Both the position numbers and the translations under genes were made by a program. From Arachidicoccus rhizosphaerae (lineage in GTDB: Bacteria; Bacteroidota; Bacteroidia; Chitinophagales; Chitinophagaceae): a stretch of DNA of 64,000 bases. Each line of letters starts with the position of its first letter. The stretch's first letter is position 1. The notes under the pieces were generated by a model. The model searched no databases. It saw only the letters and a program-made list of their open reading frames with translations, and was not told the origin of the DNA. Shown piece after piece: positions 63,600 to 64,000 of this stretch. The stretch spans positions 158,639-222,638 of the forward strand of contig NZ_FNQY01000006.1 of NCBI RefSeq assembly GCF_900107765.1. The letters are read 5' to 3'.

Positions 63600-64000
63600 T
63601 ACAGCTTTTCGCAGCACCGACTTCTGGTTTTAACACTATTGTATAAATAAAGTCTGCTCAATAACTCACCGCTAGGTGATCATTAACACATTATAATAAT
63701 TTTTAATTCTGAAATTTCCGGCTAGCCTGACTACATGATAGGCTAGCCAATTTTGTATCCTTAATAGTAGGGATACAGGTGCCTGCCTGGTCATCCGGAC
63801 CAGGTTTAGCACCAGGGCTATAGTAGATATCCATGAAGTACTTGTATTGGCCAGCTTGGCTTTTATATTGTCCATGCCATATCTGGTCTTTGCTTGGCCA
63901 AATTTTCCCTCTATTGGATTTCTTTCGCCCGGTCTTATGTGATTTTTCACTGCCGTTGCGGATGGACGACCTAGCGGTTTCGCAACAAGTTTTATGTTTT
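63600..64000. mobile_element. insertion sequence (IS5-like) entering at the right edge
   Basis: The transposase C-terminus at 63672-64000 implies an element whose left end lies between the GGGP-synthase stop (63580) and about 63671. A small TCACC/GGTGA inverted repeat near 63665-63678 may be near the end. The precise terminal repeats cannot be set because the other end is outside the window. Confidence 0.6.
63672..64000 (-). CDS. IS5-family (IS1182-type) transposase, C-terminal part, truncated by the window edge
   Basis: The frame enters from the right edge and ends at 63672. It reads through KPLGRPSATAVKNH, then IRPGERNPIEGKFGQAKTRYGM, IKAKLANTSTSWISTIALVLNLVRM and a C-terminal helix. This is the DDE_Tnp C-terminal region of IS5/IS1182-type transposases, including the E and Y residues of the ERNPIEGKFGQAKTRYG block that contains the third catalytic acid. 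There is no stop in the frame up to the window edge, so it may be intact beyond it. An in-frame GTG at 63950 is not the real start. Confidence 0.85.
   Translation of the reverse strand, partial: NIKLVAKPLGRPSATAVKNHIRPGERNPIEGKFGQAKTRYGMDNIKAKLANTSTSWISTIALVLNLVRMTRQAPVSLLLRIQNWLAYHVVRLAGNFRIKNYYNVLMIT

Noticed and set aside
63672..63950. 92-codon transposase frame as a complete gene
   Set aside because: The reading frame continues without a stop to the window edge with conserved transposase residues, so it is a truncated part of a longer gene.
1..64000. CRISPR array, prophage, defence island or biosynthetic cluster
   Set aside because: No regularly spaced repeats, phage structural genes, restriction or defence genes, or PKS/NRPS modules were seen on either strand.

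Overview
The window looks like ordinary chromosomal DNA from a member of the Bacteroidota, most likely a Chitinophagaceae-type bacterium. This is inferred from gene families and signals, since there is no 16S rRNA here. The pointers are TonB-dependent receptors with carboxypeptidase-like N-terminal domains, DUF4270, DUF4399 and DUF4907 lipoproteins, a DUF983 protein, a two-component regulator-propeller kinase, LytS/LytTR pairs, a group II geranylgeranylglyceryl phosphate synthase, -7 elements of the Bacteroidota form TAnnTTTG, and start codons without Shine-Dalgarno sequences.

Layout. 1-5.4 kb: an edge-truncated cupin-like gene, a Sua5/YciO protein, a membrane-anchored FMN glutamate-synthase-like protein, a DUF983 protein, and a deoxynucleoside kinase followed by an MFS exporter. 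5.6-10.4 kb: a TonB-dependent receptor, a polysaccharide deacetylase and a GH29 fucosidase. 10.7-18.2 kb (minus strand): a propeller-type sensor kinase, its LuxR-type response regulator, a siderophore-type TonB receptor and a PepSY membrane protein, forming a probable iron-acquisition and sensing locus. 18.4-28.8 kb: DUF4399 lipoprotein, RsmF-like rRNA methyltransferase, LysM protein, acetyl-CoA synthetase, a PIG-L homologue that has lost both metal-binding motifs, an acyl-CoA-dehydrogenase-like protein and a thioesterase. 28.9-31.4 kb: rplK-rplA-rplJ-rplL, without secE-nusG before it or rpoB-rpoC after it. 31.5-37.7 kb: cutC, a HEAT-like protein, an EEP-family lipoprotein with a T9SS-sorting-domain-like tail, a four-TM protein, an orphan minimal nucleotidyltransferase, queA and an Nfu-type protein. 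38-40.7 kb: an outer-membrane barrel and a DUF4270 lipoprotein with overlapping stop and start. 41-44.7 kb: LytS-like kinase, LytTR regulator, Kelch lipoprotein, DUF4907 lipoprotein. 44.9-52 kb: a Pr6Pr membrane protein, a small zinc-ribbon-like protein, purL, an exported protein of unknown function and a SurA-like PPIase. 52-58 kb: rimP-nusA-infB with lptB upstream. 58.5-64 kb: amt with a porin, purK, the GGGP synthase, and an IS5-type transposase running off the right edge.

Most genes are housekeeping or typical envelope functions. Intrinsic terminators with long perfect stems are frequent and delimit the transcription units clearly. I saw no CRISPR array, prophage, rRNA or tRNA. No clearly new defence or biosynthetic system is visible. 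The least explained items are the catalytically degenerate PIG-L protein, the LytTR/Kelch/DUF4907 cassette with a repeat in front of it, the palindromes around the propeller-kinase promoter, hairpins at the very 5' ends of the inferred queA and rimP-nusA-infB transcripts, and an exported protein of unknown function at 48.9-50.2 kb.
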